Shown here: positions 23,379 through 36,128 of the stretch, one piece after another
How the letters are laid out: each line of letters opens with the position of its first letter
How positions within the stretch are numbered: the stretch's first letter is position 1
Source: Warburgia ugandensis
Lineage: Eukaryota; Streptophyta; Magnoliopsida; Canellales; Canellaceae
Length of the DNA: 64,000 bases
Direction of reading: 5' to 3'
NCBI GenBank assembly: GCA_035236585.1
Contig: CP141132.1
Span: forward strand, 59,927,880 to 59,991,879
Program-made: the position numbers and the translations under genes
The notes under the pieces: model-generated
Database searches by the model: none
What the model saw: only the letters and a program-made list of their open reading frames with translations
Told to the model about the DNA's origin: nothing

Positions 23379-25984
23379 TGTAATGACCCCAATTTTTGTA
23401 ATATTAAAATCCCATGAAAAGTTTAGTTTTAAAGATAAGGGCATTTTGGTCATTTCACTAGTTTCCTTCACTAAACCCATGAATTTGATCCTAAAAATGG
23501 TTCCATTAGATGCGTCTCAGAAAAAGGAATCCAACGAGACTAAAATCACCCAAAACGGAGTTAAAATGAGCAAGATATGGCCCTTTGAAGTTCAGGGGCA
23601 AAATTGTAAATTTTACAAAAATGACTTAACCTGAAAAACACAGGGGCTCGTTTTGATACAGGCACCCCGTCATCTTCAACCTCTAGAGGGCTCTAGAACG
23701 GCGATGATTGGAGGAGAAATCACCGCCATTCAAAGGCGGTGAGAGCCCCCTGCAGAACCCTCTCTTAGCTTTGTAAATAGAGCTCTTGGGTGCCTCTAAT
23801 GGCAGCCCAAAACGTTGGAGAAAACCCATCATGGAGCAGTAACCTAGAGTAGAAAACGTGGAGAGAAAACCAACCACGAAGCAGGTACACCCAAAAACTC
23901 CCCAAACCCATCTCACCCATAGTCCTAGGCTCAGTTTCCCTAGGTTTTTGCATGAAAAACCATAGAGAATAGGCCTCTAGGGAATCACCAAGGACCCTGG
24001 GACGTCCCCAGGGCTGCACTGGTTCCTCAGGGACGAACCATGGCATCCCAAGGATGCCCCGATCCCCCAATGACGGAAACACCCCAATACGGACGAGACG
24101 CGTCGAACGCGTCTAAGAGGAAACCAATGGGCGCGTCCGTAGCAGCGCATCGTTTTTGGTTCCTTAAGGAAGCCAGGGCACACGTCGCAGACGCGCAGCG
24201 CCCTAGCATTCCATCTTTTTATTTTTAAGACTCCTATGTACGTACGAAACTAAAATGCTTATAACTTGAGATCTAGAGCTCCGATTGAGGCGCCGTAAAA
24301 GGCGTTGTGTCCGTGTCGACGATGCGGAAACATCCAAACTATAAAATCTCTAATAAAGGCCCAATAAAAGGTGAGCATGACCCTTAGAATAGGATGGTGG
24401 AACGTGGCCACTAGAACGTTGAAAAACTAAGGATACCAAGGCCCAATTAGGACCTTAGGCATAGGGATGGACCCCTAATGCCTAAGTAAAAAGACAAATT
24501 ACTCTAAAACCTATAAAAGATAGGCCAAACTAACCTTGATTCCCCAAACCATGATCAGGAGCGTCCGAGGACAAAAGGGTTAGCGCGACCTAGCCAGGTA
24601 GGTACTCTATCACTATTAGATTCTTTTAAAAGATCTATTATTATTTTGAGAACATATGTTATAAGTATATGACTTGTTTAGCATGACTTGATTCAACATG
24701 CATGTGATAAATGTTTTGTACATAGACATGTTTCGTAAATGATTGCATATATATTATGCACATATATGTTTTGCAAACAAGTGCATACATTGCATGATTT
24801 AAGTACTTGCAAAGATTGCATGTCCTTGAGGGTTGCCAAAAGACGCTGGAGTGCCAAGGGCCAGGCAGTTGTGAGGGACCCAAAGAGGACAGGTTTTGAA
24901 AAATACATTGTGCCTGTATTGCCAAGACATGTGCTACATGCATAGGCTGCATGATAAGTGTAGCCTTGACTGATGAGGGCAGGCTGACGAGGGCGGGCCG
25001 ATGAGGGCGGGCCAGAGAGAGCTGACAAGGCTTCTAGGATGGCAGGCTTTTAGGCTGTCAGGCTTCTAGGCAGGGTTATGACTTTGAATGCAATACTAGC
25101 ATGAGTAGATTTTATGCATTTCATGCATGTTTTGCAACCGATTTCATGAATTGCATGATTTACGACAAAGAAGTGTCATAGGCCCCGTGGAGGCTATGAC
25201 CGAGTGTCCTCAGGTACCCGGGGACCACACGGCGAGGAGGTCGTGGGCATAGTGGACCCTATGGTTTGATGATTTATGTGCATTGCATATGGCATGATAT
25301 GAGGTTGGTCGACCATACCATACTAGAGATCTATGAGTTGGATTCCATGAAGCATTTTATGCATATCATAATGCTATGATATATATGTATATGATACTTT
25401 CGATTTTGGATTATATGATCCTTTAAGTCGTTAGTATTTCAGTTTGACAATGGATTTTGATGTCGATATTGAACTTGAGAATTTAGACATGCACATGTTT
25501 TGGAAAGAGCATATGATTTTAAAACATCGCATGCATTATAAAACTAGTAGTGATAGACTCCTACTGAGTATAGTATATACTCACCCTATCCTTAACATTT
25601 TTCAGGATAGTTCCACTCATAAATACAAGACGTCTCAGGAGATATTAGTGCTACGAGCAAGTGAATCAAAAAGAAGAAAGTTATACATGTAAGTAAACTC
25701 TCAATCCTTTGGACATGAAGTTGTATTTAATTACAGTTGGGCTGTGTGCGGTGATTGGAAAGACCTGGGGAAAAATATTTATGATTTTTGAAGCTTTTCA
25801 AAAACCACTTTGGTTGTTGTGAAGGCAAATGACACTCGAGGTTTTCAAAAATGAGTTTAAAACTAAAGGTTTTCCGCTGCATTGCATGTTTTTTTTTAGA
25901 ATGGTTTTCAAATAGGGATGCATCCCGCCTTAGGAAATTAGGTATTGCATTTTAAAAATGCATGAGAAAACCCGGGTCGTCACA
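23379..25984 (+). repeat. Solo chromovirus LTR (2606 bp) with TSD
   Basis: TGTAATGACCC...GGGTCGTCACA, flanked by the perfect TSD CTGGT (23374-23378 and 25985-25989). Joining the flanks restores the host gag reading (an NQ|SMTEL junction on the minus strand), which confirms both ends. It belongs to the same family as 2945-5601. Internal features: a GC-rich leader (23660-24230), a donor-like CAGGTAGGT (about 24597), GAGGGCGGGC and GGCTTCTAGG tandem repeats (24965-25080), a conserved block 25172-25265, a hairpin 25566-25582, and an acceptor-like TTTTTCAG (about 25606). No pol remains, as expected after LTR-LTR recombination. Confidence 0.95.
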
Positions 25985-27396
25985 CTGGTTGGCATATTTT
26001 ATTTGACTTTCCAATTGAGAAATTTTCTTCTCTTAGTTTTGAGCAAGTTGATTATCTTCTACATGCCTTTTGGGTGGGGGCATGTAAGGTACAGAAGAAT
26101 GAGGTTGATGAGTTCGGTATAGGGGTGGAACAAGTAGTTCTTGGTTTGGTTGTTGATGATTCTAGTGTGGGCCTGGTTGTGAGACATTAGCAGTTGATCC
26201 ATTTCTCCAACTAAAATTTGGATGGTTTTTCCAGTTGGGATTATATGTCTCTGAATATGGGGAGAAAGGTCTTTTATAATTATTAAGTGCATTAGCCTAC
26301 TCATGAAGTACATCTTGAAATGCAGGGATGGTAGGACATTCCTGAGTAAGTTAGGCAGTACTTTCACAAATGATACACACTTGTTCACCATTATTTGAGT
26401 TTTTCTTTCCCATTTCTCTGGCTTCTACTTTTATAGCTAGGGTTGCTACTCTGACATTGATTTCATCTTTTTCAGACATGGCATACATGCCTCCCCTAGT
26501 AGATGTGGTCGTGGGCTTGGGTCTATCAGGATGTTCTACTCTTTCTGATTCAGTCCAGGTCCTTGCACTTTCAGCTAGCCATTCCAAATACTCCTCCACC
26601 TCATCTAGTTGTTTATTCAAAAAGTTACCATTGCACATCATCTCTACAAACTGGTGCATGTCAAAATTAAGTGCTTCATAAAAGAAGCTGATAATGCATC
26701 ATGGTTCATAGCCATGATGTGGGCAAGTAAGCAATAGATCTTTGAACCTTTCCCAGCATTAGCAGAATGATTCTTTATCTTTTGGATAAAGTTCATTTTC
26801 TTACAAAGAAGTGTATTTGTTTTATCCATAGGAAATTTTTTTTTCAAGAATTCCCTAGTCATTTCATTCCAAGTCCTTATGGAACTTGATGGTAGTGCAT
26901 TAAACCACATTTTTGTTTTTCCTTTAAAGAGAAAGGAAATAGCTTAAGCCTGACAGTATTTAAAACGAAATTTTGTATTCTTTGGGTGCTACATACCTCA
27001 TCAAATTCTTTAAGGTGCAAATAAGGACTCTTACTATCTAACCCATGAAATTTGGGAAGTAATTGTATTACTACCGTTTTTAATTCGAACGCACCAGCAT
27101 TTTGAGGAAGAATGACACAAGATGGTGTACTGGTGCATGTAGGTTGAATGTAGTCTCTTAAGGTTCTTCCATAAAGATTCTGATAAACATCATTGTCTCC
27201 ATAGTGACTCTGTTTGTCCCATTTCCTATTTCTATTCCTTCTCTAATTTCTTTGTTGATGATTATTCTTCCTTGGTAGAGATCGATATTCATCATCCATT
27301 AGAGGTGGTGGGTCCTCATTCATGATGAGTGGAGGGCCTTGATCACCTCTAGTACTACCATGGGGTGAGTTACCACTTAATTGTTGATCAGTCATT
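25985..27396 (-). pseudogene. Athila-like gag relic, upstream part
   Basis: Starts near 27394 with an MTDQQLSG segment and runs leftward. An IMNEDPP / YGRTLRDY region is typical of Athila gag. The retrotransposon gag core is at about 27000-26644 (MWFNALPSSSIRTWNEMTREF, then a KFP segment). The 26659-26351 frame holds the region with many charged residues and a CxxC-like end, and 26391-26059 the Pro/Asn/Gln-rich linker. Stops and frameshifts are present. It is interrupted at 25985 by the solo LTR and resumes at 23378. Confidence 0.8.
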
Positions 27397-28209
27397 GGTG
27401 GTATGTGTTTTTGGTCATACTTGACTACCTACCAGTTTTGTCGCGTATCCAAAAGGGCATACAATGAAAGATCTTTTTGTTTTTGTTTTCAATTTTTTTA
27501 TTTTTTATTTAAGAGGACTACCCTAAATAATTCCACCTAAATGCCTAGAATGATGCATAATCAAGGACACAATCAAGCAATCCCTTAAGGCTAACAAGCA
27601 CAAATATTTTGATTTTCTTGATTTTCTGTGGAGACTATGCTTTTAATTAGCCTAATATAACACTCCTCCTCTCTTTAGGAGTTGACTATTGCTTACTAGT
27701 TAGGTTCTGTCCAAAGTGGTTAATACAAACCTCATGTAAGGAGGCATTTAGACCTCAACAAATGTCAAAAGGAGGTGGGGTAAGAGCGAGGCTTTATTAG
27801 ATAACCCCCAATAACCACAGTGCTCAAAAGCCACTTGAGTGACAATAAATCATGTCCTATTAAGAGGGTCCTACGAGCATGTGATGACCCTCTATGTCTC
27901 TCCTAATTGATTTTAACTTAATATGAATAGTGGGGTTGCATGCTTGAGGTGATTATCCTAGGTGGGCCAAGGAGTGGTGATGAAATTCACCCTTGATCTT
28001 GTGATGGATTACTAAAGGATTAAGTATGCACCATCATGACTATGCTACAAGGTAAATGCCCAAAGGAACTTTTTGATGAAATTGCACCTATTAAATTCTT
28101 GCACAGACTAAATTTGATAAACCTTAGCTTAGAGGCACATGTGTGAAACACACTTCTTGAAGATTTTGAAGTATCTGAAATTATACAATGATTATGGTAC
28201 TATCTCTGA
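27397..28209 (-). other. Leader side of the Athila-like element, no gene seen
   Basis: Noncoding. On the minus strand it leads into gag through a TTGGATACGCGAC-like segment (about 27442-27454) that could be a damaged PBS. The boundary with the copia LTR at about 28210 is inferred from similarity to 62555-63100. Confidence 0.35.
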
Positions 28210-29809
28210 GATTCAATCTCTCAACTGATTTGCACGATCAGAAGGTCCATACTTCTTTCTCCAAAATGAACATATTCAACTAAAGTCCTTCAAATGTATG
28301 CCCTCAAAATATAGTGAAAATTAAGGAGAACTTTGCAAATTCAATAACTCTAGAGACTAGATTGTTAAATTAACAATACACTGAGGTGTTGTCTAGCTGG
28401 AACTCCAAAAACAAGAAAACTTCATATGTAGAATTTTTAAAACAAAATAAAGAATGTTCATGGTGGGTAAACTCTAAAAGAAAACAAAGAGAGAATGAGC
28501 AAACTCTAAAAGAACAAAAATTCGAACTTGAGAGCTCTAGGGAGAGAAGAGAAGAAGATGCAAGGAAGAATACCTAGGGCACCCTTTTATAAGATATCCT
28601 TGATTGAGCACCAAGATGCCTTGCTTGGGCAGCAAGTGACTCGGTTTGACTTTCCAAGCAGCTCTAGAGACTACCCTAGGTAGACCCAGGAAGAATGCCA
28701 TCTCGATAGTGATAAAGAAGATGTGTCATATCTATAGTGTCCTATAGGGAAAAAGCGACAACCTAACATATTGAGCTTTCTCTTATGGGCCTACAAGTAA
28801 ATCCACATCCTCAACCCATCAATTTCCACTTGGTAGACTTAGGCTGGGTAACATTTAAAGTCAAATGAATTTATGCTCAAGAAACATGAGTATGCATAGT
28901 GTATAATGTGCACTAATGCACACTAGCACTAACCATTTCAAGCACTAGCCCTTGAAAAAATGTGAGGCATATAAAGACTATTTATGAGGAGAGAAAAAAA
29001 ATTTCTTGCTTCCAATATGAGATTAAAACTAATCTTGTGTTATTTAAAACCATATAGAAAAAGACGAGATTATAATCTATGTTATAGAACAAAATTTTCA
29101 AATTTAAGTGAATTTATATTCCCTCCAAAACTAGAAAGGTCATCTACTTCACAAGTACCCTTAGTAAGAATTAAAATCCCACATATTGGACTTGTTTTAC
29201 CTCTAAACAATTTCAAAAATCCCCCACTTTTTTTAGTAAAAAACAAGTTACAACATATCCCTACTGGTTTTTGAGTTAAAAATAAAAAGCAATAGATAAG
29301 TACAAATCGTAGTAAAAAAAAAGAAGTAAATAAAATAAATTTAGGCATTCAGAAAGATGAGGGCATTAGATAAAGTGAATAGAGTCTATAAGTTATTCAT
29401 AATGTATCAAGTGAATAAGTGTCATGTGAACCAAATTTTGAACTAGTGCCTCAAAGTAAAAATTGTAACACGCACTTCTCTTAAGGAGATAGTTGAATGT
29501 CAATTGAATGCTTTTCTTATCAACCATTTACTAGTTCTCCAGTTCTCTAAAGGCTACCTGAATCCCATAGGAGGTAGTCATACCTCCAACACTCAAAATA
29601 GGTGAGTCCATCAATAGTGCTCTTGTATACATCACAATCTGAAACACTGATCTTTAGACTTATTAATACATAAGTTGTCTTGTAACACTACAACTCATAT
29701 TGCATACACCATAGGATTAGGAATGAGTTCTCTTCATAAAAAGAAATATTGCAGTACATCTCAATAGCTCTAAATAACTATTTTTTCCATTTGAAGCTAG
29801 TCAATGATA
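28210..29809 (-). repeat. Probable copia LTR and 3' noncoding region
   Basis: 28210-28640 resembles 62555-63080, including CAACTGATTTGCAC at one end and a TATA-like TTATAAAAGGGTGCC (minus strand, about 28590) shared with 63060. It lies downstream of the copia RNase H on the same strand, as a 3' LTR should. I could not fix the distal end. The overlapping ORFs at 28984-29348 have no recognisable domain. Confidence 0.45.
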
Positions 29810-30505
29810 TCAAGTAAGGTTACTACTATTGATCAATGATTAGTCTTTAAGGCCATTCCTCTCAATCTCATTGACACCAGCTCTCCTCCTAGGCCTTTGG
29901 GGAGAGGGTCAAAGATTATGCTAGGACATCACGTACTTAGTAGAAATGATACCATAGTTGATTAGTTCTCTCATACTATCATATTACACATGTAGTTGGT
30001 TAGATTTCTCATTGTATGCTTCTCTTATAGAAACATTATTACCATAACAGATAGTAATAGCAAGCAAAGGTATTAACCATATTAGTACATTTACTAATAG
30101 GTATCTTAGGCACTCTACTTCCTCTCTAGAAGAAGTCAAAGCAATAAATTTAGATTCCATAATAGAATGAATAATACAGGTTTGTTTCTTTGATTTCCAT
30201 AGAACTACAATACTACCCAGGTAAATATCCATCATGATACTAATTCTGAACTATGAGGTACCAAATTCCAGGTCACACCACTGTAGCCCTCTACTATGGC
30301 CAAATCTATTTTGTAATGTAGTCCTTAACTTGTAGTCTATTAGAGATACTATATTACTCTTCTCAAAGCCTTCTAGTGTGCTTATTGAGAGTATAATACA
30401 CTAGCTTAGCTTTCCAGCTACAAAAGCAAATATTCAATCGAGTACATGACATGGCATATATCAAACTTCCTAGTACACTTGGGTACTTGAGCTAATTGAC
30501 TGGGT
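29810..30505 (-). pseudogene. Ty1/copia RT end and RNase H relic
   Basis: Minus strand. Near 30490-30400 a VLGSLIYAMSCTR segment is the end of copia RT. The 30235-29984 frame holds the RNase H signature WKSKKQTCIIHSIMESKFIAL and SSREEVECLRYLL. A degenerate DPLPKGL segment near 29880 is the usual pol terminus. Several stops. The upstream part is cut at 30505 by the LTR of chromovirus J, with TGGGT (30501-30505) as the candidate TSD. Confidence 0.85.
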
Positions 30506-31608
30506 TGTGATGATCGGCTTTTATAATGCCTTTTTTTTTTTAATAACAAGCTTTCACTTGTGAGATTGATCTCTATTTAAAACTAGTTTGCGAAACAATG
30601 GCAGTGAAAAAAAATTTTATATAGACTTCATTTATAAAGATCTCGAGTGTGATTGCTCATTTCAACACATAGATAAAAATCTAACATACTTAACTAATGG
30701 AACATGCATATGATAATTTCAAAGATGACTAAAAATTAATATATCCTGTTCCCAAGATTGTTAATCAGAGCCCAAGTACAAAAAGAGCCACTTAAGTTAA
30801 TTTATATTACACGACAAAATGATCATTACTTGTTCTAGGATAACTGCATCAACACCTTACCCTTACTTTCTCCTGCTTGATTAGGGCACGAAAACCTCCA
30901 AACTCCTTGTTTTGGATAAGATAATCTGTAGTAAAAGTATTTATCATACCTAGTACGTGATCCAATACTACAAAAATAGAAAACACGGTATACAACATGC
31001 ATAATTTAAAGAAGGGTTTCTTAGGTGATAAAACAATGCGACTGTCTTATGCAAATCAATGCAAGCATTCATGTATAAATTATTTACACATATCTATATT
31101 CAAGCAAGAGAATTACCGACATGATTAAATAATCAATAATATAAAGATTACTAAATTCTTAAAGAAGTAATCAATCAAATTAGATGCTAGAAATCCCAAC
31201 CCTACTGCAATTATCAGCCAACTGGTCACGAATACTCATCTAAAGACCATCATATACATGAGATGCAAAAAAGAAAATCATAGGGACCACCATGCTCATG
31301 ACCAGCTCTCTAAATCATGTGTCTCTTGTATCTAGAGACCAGCCACCACCACAACTACAGATTGTCCCAAAAAGGGTGTCGTGAACACCTCCAATGATCA
31401 TTTCCCTACCAACTGAGAAAATAGGTGCCTCTTTGGGCATGGATACCTACCACCTTTTACGGTTAGAGGCCAAATCCATACAACTTCTTAGCACAGTGCC
31501 CACTAGGCTCACTAGCCCGAACAATGTATATATATATATATATATCTCAAATTCAAACATCATAGAGTCACATAATGTTTAACATATACTAAAATCATGC
31601 AATTTATG
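30506..31608 (-). repeat. 3' LTR of chromovirus J, left piece
   Basis: Begins (plus strand) TGTGATGATCGG and is broken by element R at 31609. With 42081-44354 it forms one LTR of about 3.4 kb. TTATG at 31604-31608 is the left TSD of R. A short (TA)n is at about 31528-31545. No credible ORF. Confidence 0.75.
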
Positions 31609-32272
31609 TGTGATGACCCTAGCTTTTATAACACTTTTTAAATACAAAAGACATTGACATAGTGAGTTCAATCTATAATAAAAACCTTTTTAAAGACTAA
31701 ACAACAGTGAAAGAATTTTTTCTTTAAAATTCACTTTGAAAAACCTCTAGTGTCATTTTTCTTTTCTCAAAATAAGGATTCTTGATGAAATAGGTGCTCA
31801 TTTCTATTAAAAATCTAGCAGAGTTTCCTCTATTTTTTAGACATATGACATTTAACGCATGTCATTGTGAAGAACCTGATAAACATTTATCAACATTTTA
31901 AAACATAATTAGAGACTCTGTCTCCTTTACATACATCTAACACAATAAAAACACTATACTCAAACAAAATAGACACCCAGAACTTCTACATCACAACCCA
32001 GTCACATAAGTTGTCAGAGCTCTTATAACTACACACAATGTAGTCCCTTTTTCATTTCAAATAAATAACTTCAAACACAAACCAATTCTTACCTTTCCTT
32101 GTCAAAAGCTTTTGCAGGTGCACTCTTGACAGTAAACACCTCCTATTGCTCAGGAATCCTCTGATCAAAGATATTGTAAACAAGTACAATATCAGTAAAC
32201 TTAAACTAGTGTAGGTGGAATAAGATGTAATTATACACAACAAAATCATAATTTTACCATATAGATCAACTG

Positions 32273-32399
32273 GCCACTGGGGGAATTAGCCTCTTGCAAA
32301 ATGCAAGGTAAAGCTGTCTACTATAGGCCCTTGTGGTCCACCCCTTCCCTAGACCCTGCATAGGTGGGAGCTTCGTGCACCAAGGCTGCCCTTTTTTTT
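32273..32399 (+). mobile_element. 5'-truncated AU-type SINE
   Basis: The core CCTCTTGCAAAATGCAAGG, then CCCTTGTGGTCCACCCCTTCC, then GGAGCTTCGTGCACCAAGGC and a CTGCCC(T)8 end match my recollection of the plant AU SINE consensus 3' half. It is flanked by the 8-bp duplication ATCAACTG (32265-32272 and 32400-32407). The sister LTR at about 39795-39805 has a single uninterrupted copy (GATCAACTTTTCAT), giving the empty site. The tRNA-like promoter part is missing, so it is 5'-truncated. Confidence 0.85.
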
Positions 32400-32634
32400 A
32401 TCAACTGTTCATATTGCATCATGCAAAACTATAATCATATACAATTTAGACTAAAATATGTCAAGTACTTATCACAATAATGAGTTCATAATACATTCCA
32501 TAAAACCATAATCCATTTGAGACATAATTTCAGTATACTACTAATAAGAAGAAATCTCAGTGCATCAATACCAGAATAACCTTTCCATAAATCACAAAGT
32601 ATACACATACATGCCATTTTTGTCCGTTTTTCAC

Positions 32635-32960
32635 GAGATGGACCACCCACAGTCACCTGTCATGACTTTGTTTCATATGAAAGGAGATGGGCTACCCATA
32701 GTCAACCTCCTCAGAATGCGTCATTCCATAAACACAGAGGAGATGGGCTTCGCACAATCACTCTAGTTACAATCATGATATTTTACTCTTTACAGGAGAT
32801 GGGCTACCCACAGTCATCAGTCAAGGATTTGTTTCATACGGAAGGAGATGGGCTACCCACTGTTAACCTCCTCAAAACCCATCCTTCCATGAGTAAAGTA
32901 CACTATAAACACAATGTTGTCCTCTTTGGTAGAGATGGGCTACCCATAGTCGCGTCTCAA
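32635..32960. repeat. Tandem repeat array in LTR, GAGATGGGCTACCCACAGTC units
   Basis: About six imperfect units of 50-60 bases (starts near 32638, 32685, 32740, 32795, 32845, 32934), each with GAGATGGGCTACCC and CAACCTCCTC-like segments. The sister LTR has the matching array at 40028-40390, so it is part of the element. Confidence 0.85.
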
Positions 32961-34514
32961 AGATCTGTTCTCGCTAAGACATGTCGTGTCATGAACAAAC
33001 AAATGAACTAAGACATCACAATACAACATGTGTATATACATGAGCATTTAAATTTACATTCAAATACAACATGCATATTTACTTCACTCATCGTATAGTC
33101 TAAATAAACTCATTTTAACAATCAAGATTCATATATATGATCCCGATCAGTCACGCCTCTATAAAAATACAACACACATTCAGATATACAATTGTAGGAC
33201 TTCTCTTAGCTTTTCCAATATGGAAGCTTCCTTTAAGTTAGTCCCTAGCACTAGTCATCACAAGGTGAGGTGACAGTGCTTATTACTGTACAAAGGGCAT
33301 TTCATTAGCTATTGGTTGATTGCTAATTGAATGATCAATGGTTACTAAATTTCCAATCCATACCATTGGTCATAAATTGGCTATCACCAGACTACAAGTT
33401 ACTTTCACTTTTCAGTAGTCTTTTCTTAAAATTTTCAAAGTATCTTAACTTAATAAAGGTCAAGGTACATAATGATGGCGTCTGATCACCAACCAAAAAT
33501 GGCCCTGTCCTTATTACTCTATTATCCTATCGAACATTTGAGGTTTTTCAATCAATTTCAATCGAGATCCTTTAATTTGTGCCATAAACTAGCAATTCAA
33601 TATCTAGAACTTGTTTGTGATCAGACATCACAAAGTTACTATGCAAATAATATCTAATTAGATGGCTGAGATTGTTCAATCAATTTTTAGCCTGGATTGG
33701 CAATCTCAATTTGATTCAAGCTATATCAGGTACTTAATTTCCTATCCCAGGGCTTGGATTAGAAATTGAACGATTGGATAATCCATAAATCTAGATCTAG
33801 GGTGAAAACACACGGATTTAGCAAAATATCACAAATCAAAATTTGGGTTTTGTAGATCTTACCTTCCTCTCTAGAATGAGCAAGATTGGCTCCAATCTGT
33901 TAGGAAACCCTCCAAACCTAGGTGTGCTACAATCCCCCTTTTAACCTGGAATTCAACGTAGCACAGATCATTCCAAAACTTTGGGGTTTTGGTTCATCTC
34001 AATGTGAGGATTGGAATGATCGGCTTGGATCATTGATCCAAGCCGTCATCTTCTCTGATGACATCTATGAATCTGACACCAAGAAAAACCTAAATCCCTC
34101 TTCTTCTTTGGTGTGTAGATCCTAGCTCCCACTCTTTTCTCTCCTCTCCTTTTCTCTTCTCTTCTTTCTTCTCCCCTATTTCTCCTTCATCAGGTTTTTT
34201 TTCTCTTCTTTCTAGTCTGTCGAGTTTGGGAAGAATAAACTCGACGTTTGTGCTTGGTTCCCTTAAGTTGAGGGGGCAGGGGGGGCTAGCATTATCAAAT
34301 CTAGCCCCCCTTCATTTAAGCATTCAAAAATAAAAAATAAAAAATAAAATCTTAATGTTTGGAATGTCATAACTTATTCATTTGGACTCTGATTTGGGTG
34401 TTCTTAGTGCCGTTGGAATTGTTTTTTTTAGAACTACCAAAATTTTTAGGATTCATAATCAGTTTTAACACAATAAAATTATCCCTAGAAGAAATAAAAT
34501 TGTGGGCTATTACA

Positions 34515-34531
34515 TTATATCCCCCTTAAGG
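34515..34531 (-). promoter_or_regulatory. Polypurine tract of R
   Basis: On the minus strand CCTTAAGGGGGATATAA directly precedes the LTR start TGTAATAGCCC. Confidence 0.75.
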
Positions 34532-36128
34532 AAAATTTTGTCCTTGAAATTACCTTTATATCATTTGACGAACCGCTCTATGTATGTTTCCTCATCTCAT
34601 CCTTGGTTTCTCAAGTCGCCTCTTCGAATGAATGACGTTGCCAAAGTATTTTGACCAATAGAATGGTCTTGTTCTCAGATTTTGTTCCTTCTTGTCTAAA
34701 ATTAGTGTTGCACGCTCCTGAAATGTTAAATTGGGTTGTAGTTCCACTAGCACCTACTCAAGAATGTATGTGGGGTCTGGAACATATTTTCTCAGCATTG
34801 ATACATGTAAAACATTGTAAACCTCAGATAGCTAAGGAGGCAAAGCAAGTCAGTTGGCAACTCTACCCACCCTCTCCAATATCTCAAAGGGTCCCACATA
34901 CCTTAGACTCAACTTTCCTTTCAATCCGAAACTCATCACTCCTTTTGTGGGTGAGACTCATAGGAAAACATGATCATCAACATAAAAATCACAATCCCCA
35001 CTCCTCTGATCTGCGTAGTTCTTTTGCCTACTATTTGCTGCCACTAGTTGCTTTTGAATCAATCTAACCTTTTTAGCACATTGCTCAATTAGTTATGATT
35101 TGGAAAACTATTGTTCACCTACGTCACTCCAGCAAGTAGGTGTGTGACATGGTCTACCATACAAAACCTCATAAGGTGCCATACCAATGCTGGAATGATA
35201 ATTGTTATCGTAGGCGAACTCCACTAGAGGAAGGAGCTCGTCGCAACTACCCTTCCACTCAAATGTACAAGCCCTCAACAGATTCTCAAGGGTTTGGATG
35301 GTCCTCTCTGATTCCCCATTTGTTTAAGGATGGAATGTTATGCTAAAATGTGGAGAAGTACTTAATATATCCTGTACACTCTATGAAATATGAGAGGTGA
35401 ATGTAGTGTCTCTATTAGATATGATCGAAATTGGCACACCATGCAAACTCACTATTTCCTTGATGTATAATTTGACCAAACTCTCTGGTGACTGTCTCTA
35501 CCATATTGGTAGAAAGTGAGCAGATTGGTTAGCTAATCCACAATAATCCACATCATATCATATCATGCCCACTAGAAGTTCTGGGCAACCCAACCATAAA
35601 ATCCATGATAATGTGATCCTATTTCCACTCTGAGAGCTCAAGAGTCTGTAGCAAACCTACTAGTCTCTAGTAATCTACTTTCACTCTCTAATAGTTAAGA
35701 CACTACAAAACACACTCCCCAATATCTTGCTTCATTCCTAGCCATCAGAAGTTCCTTTTTAGATCTTGGTACATCTTTGTAGCTCTTGGGTGTATGGTAA
35801 ACTTGGAATCATGCGCTTCCTTCAACAATTCCTATTTCAACTCTGGATTTGCTAGTACAATAAGTCTCCTGTGAAATCTCACACTACCATCAGATCCCTT
35901 ATGAAACCCTTTCTTTTCACTTAAAGCTTAAGTCTGCTTGCTCAACTGTTGTGCTTGTAAGACACAATCCAAGAAAACTAATCTAATGGAGATATTGACA
36001 ATTATACCTTTCAACTTTTTGCTAAGTGCGTCAGCAACTACGTTAGCCTTGCTTAGATGATATTAAATGATAAAGTTAAAATCTTTGAGGTACTCAAACC
36101 AACGTCTTTGTCTCATGTTGAGGTCACT
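34532..36128 (-). pseudogene. R integrase relic
   Basis: Minus-strand gypsy integrase between the RNase H and the PPT, with no long frame left. Readable fragments include the region around 35260-35140, which on the minus strand encodes the FAYNN / MAPYE / YGR segment near the third catalytic residue, and 35480-35400, which encodes the SL HG P I SI I S-like segment before the second Asp. Plus-strand ORFs here (34651-35067, 35140-35346) are shadows. Stops are dense. Confidence 0.65.

Larger units (their letters stand above)
31609..34514 (-). repeat. 3' LTR of complete chromovirus R (2906 bp)
   Basis: Plus strand TGTGATGACCC...CTATTACA. It matches 39138-42075 throughout, at roughly 85% by eye. 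The outer side has the TSD TTATG (31604-31608). It contains a SINE (32273-32399), a GATATTGTA hairpin (32170-32193), six tandem units of a GAGATGGGCTACCCACAGTC motif (about 32635-32960), a donor-like site (33855-33868 on the minus strand), a pyrimidine run (purine in sense, 34128-34210), and the G-run/C-run inverted repeat (34270-34312). Confidence 0.95.

Noticed and set aside
24040..24228. Overlapping ORFs on both strands in a GC-rich segment (also 3811-4065)
   Set aside because: GC-rich LTR leader with few stops. The related LTR does not conserve any of these frames.
28984..29348. Overlapping ORFs of 96 and 88 codons on opposite strands
   Set aside because: No domain was recognised on either strand. 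The segment lies between copia pol and LTR and is AT-rich, so chance frames are likely.
34651..35346. Plus-strand ORFs of 138 and 68 codons
   Set aside because: They are antisense to the integrase relic of R, whose fragments read on the minus strand.
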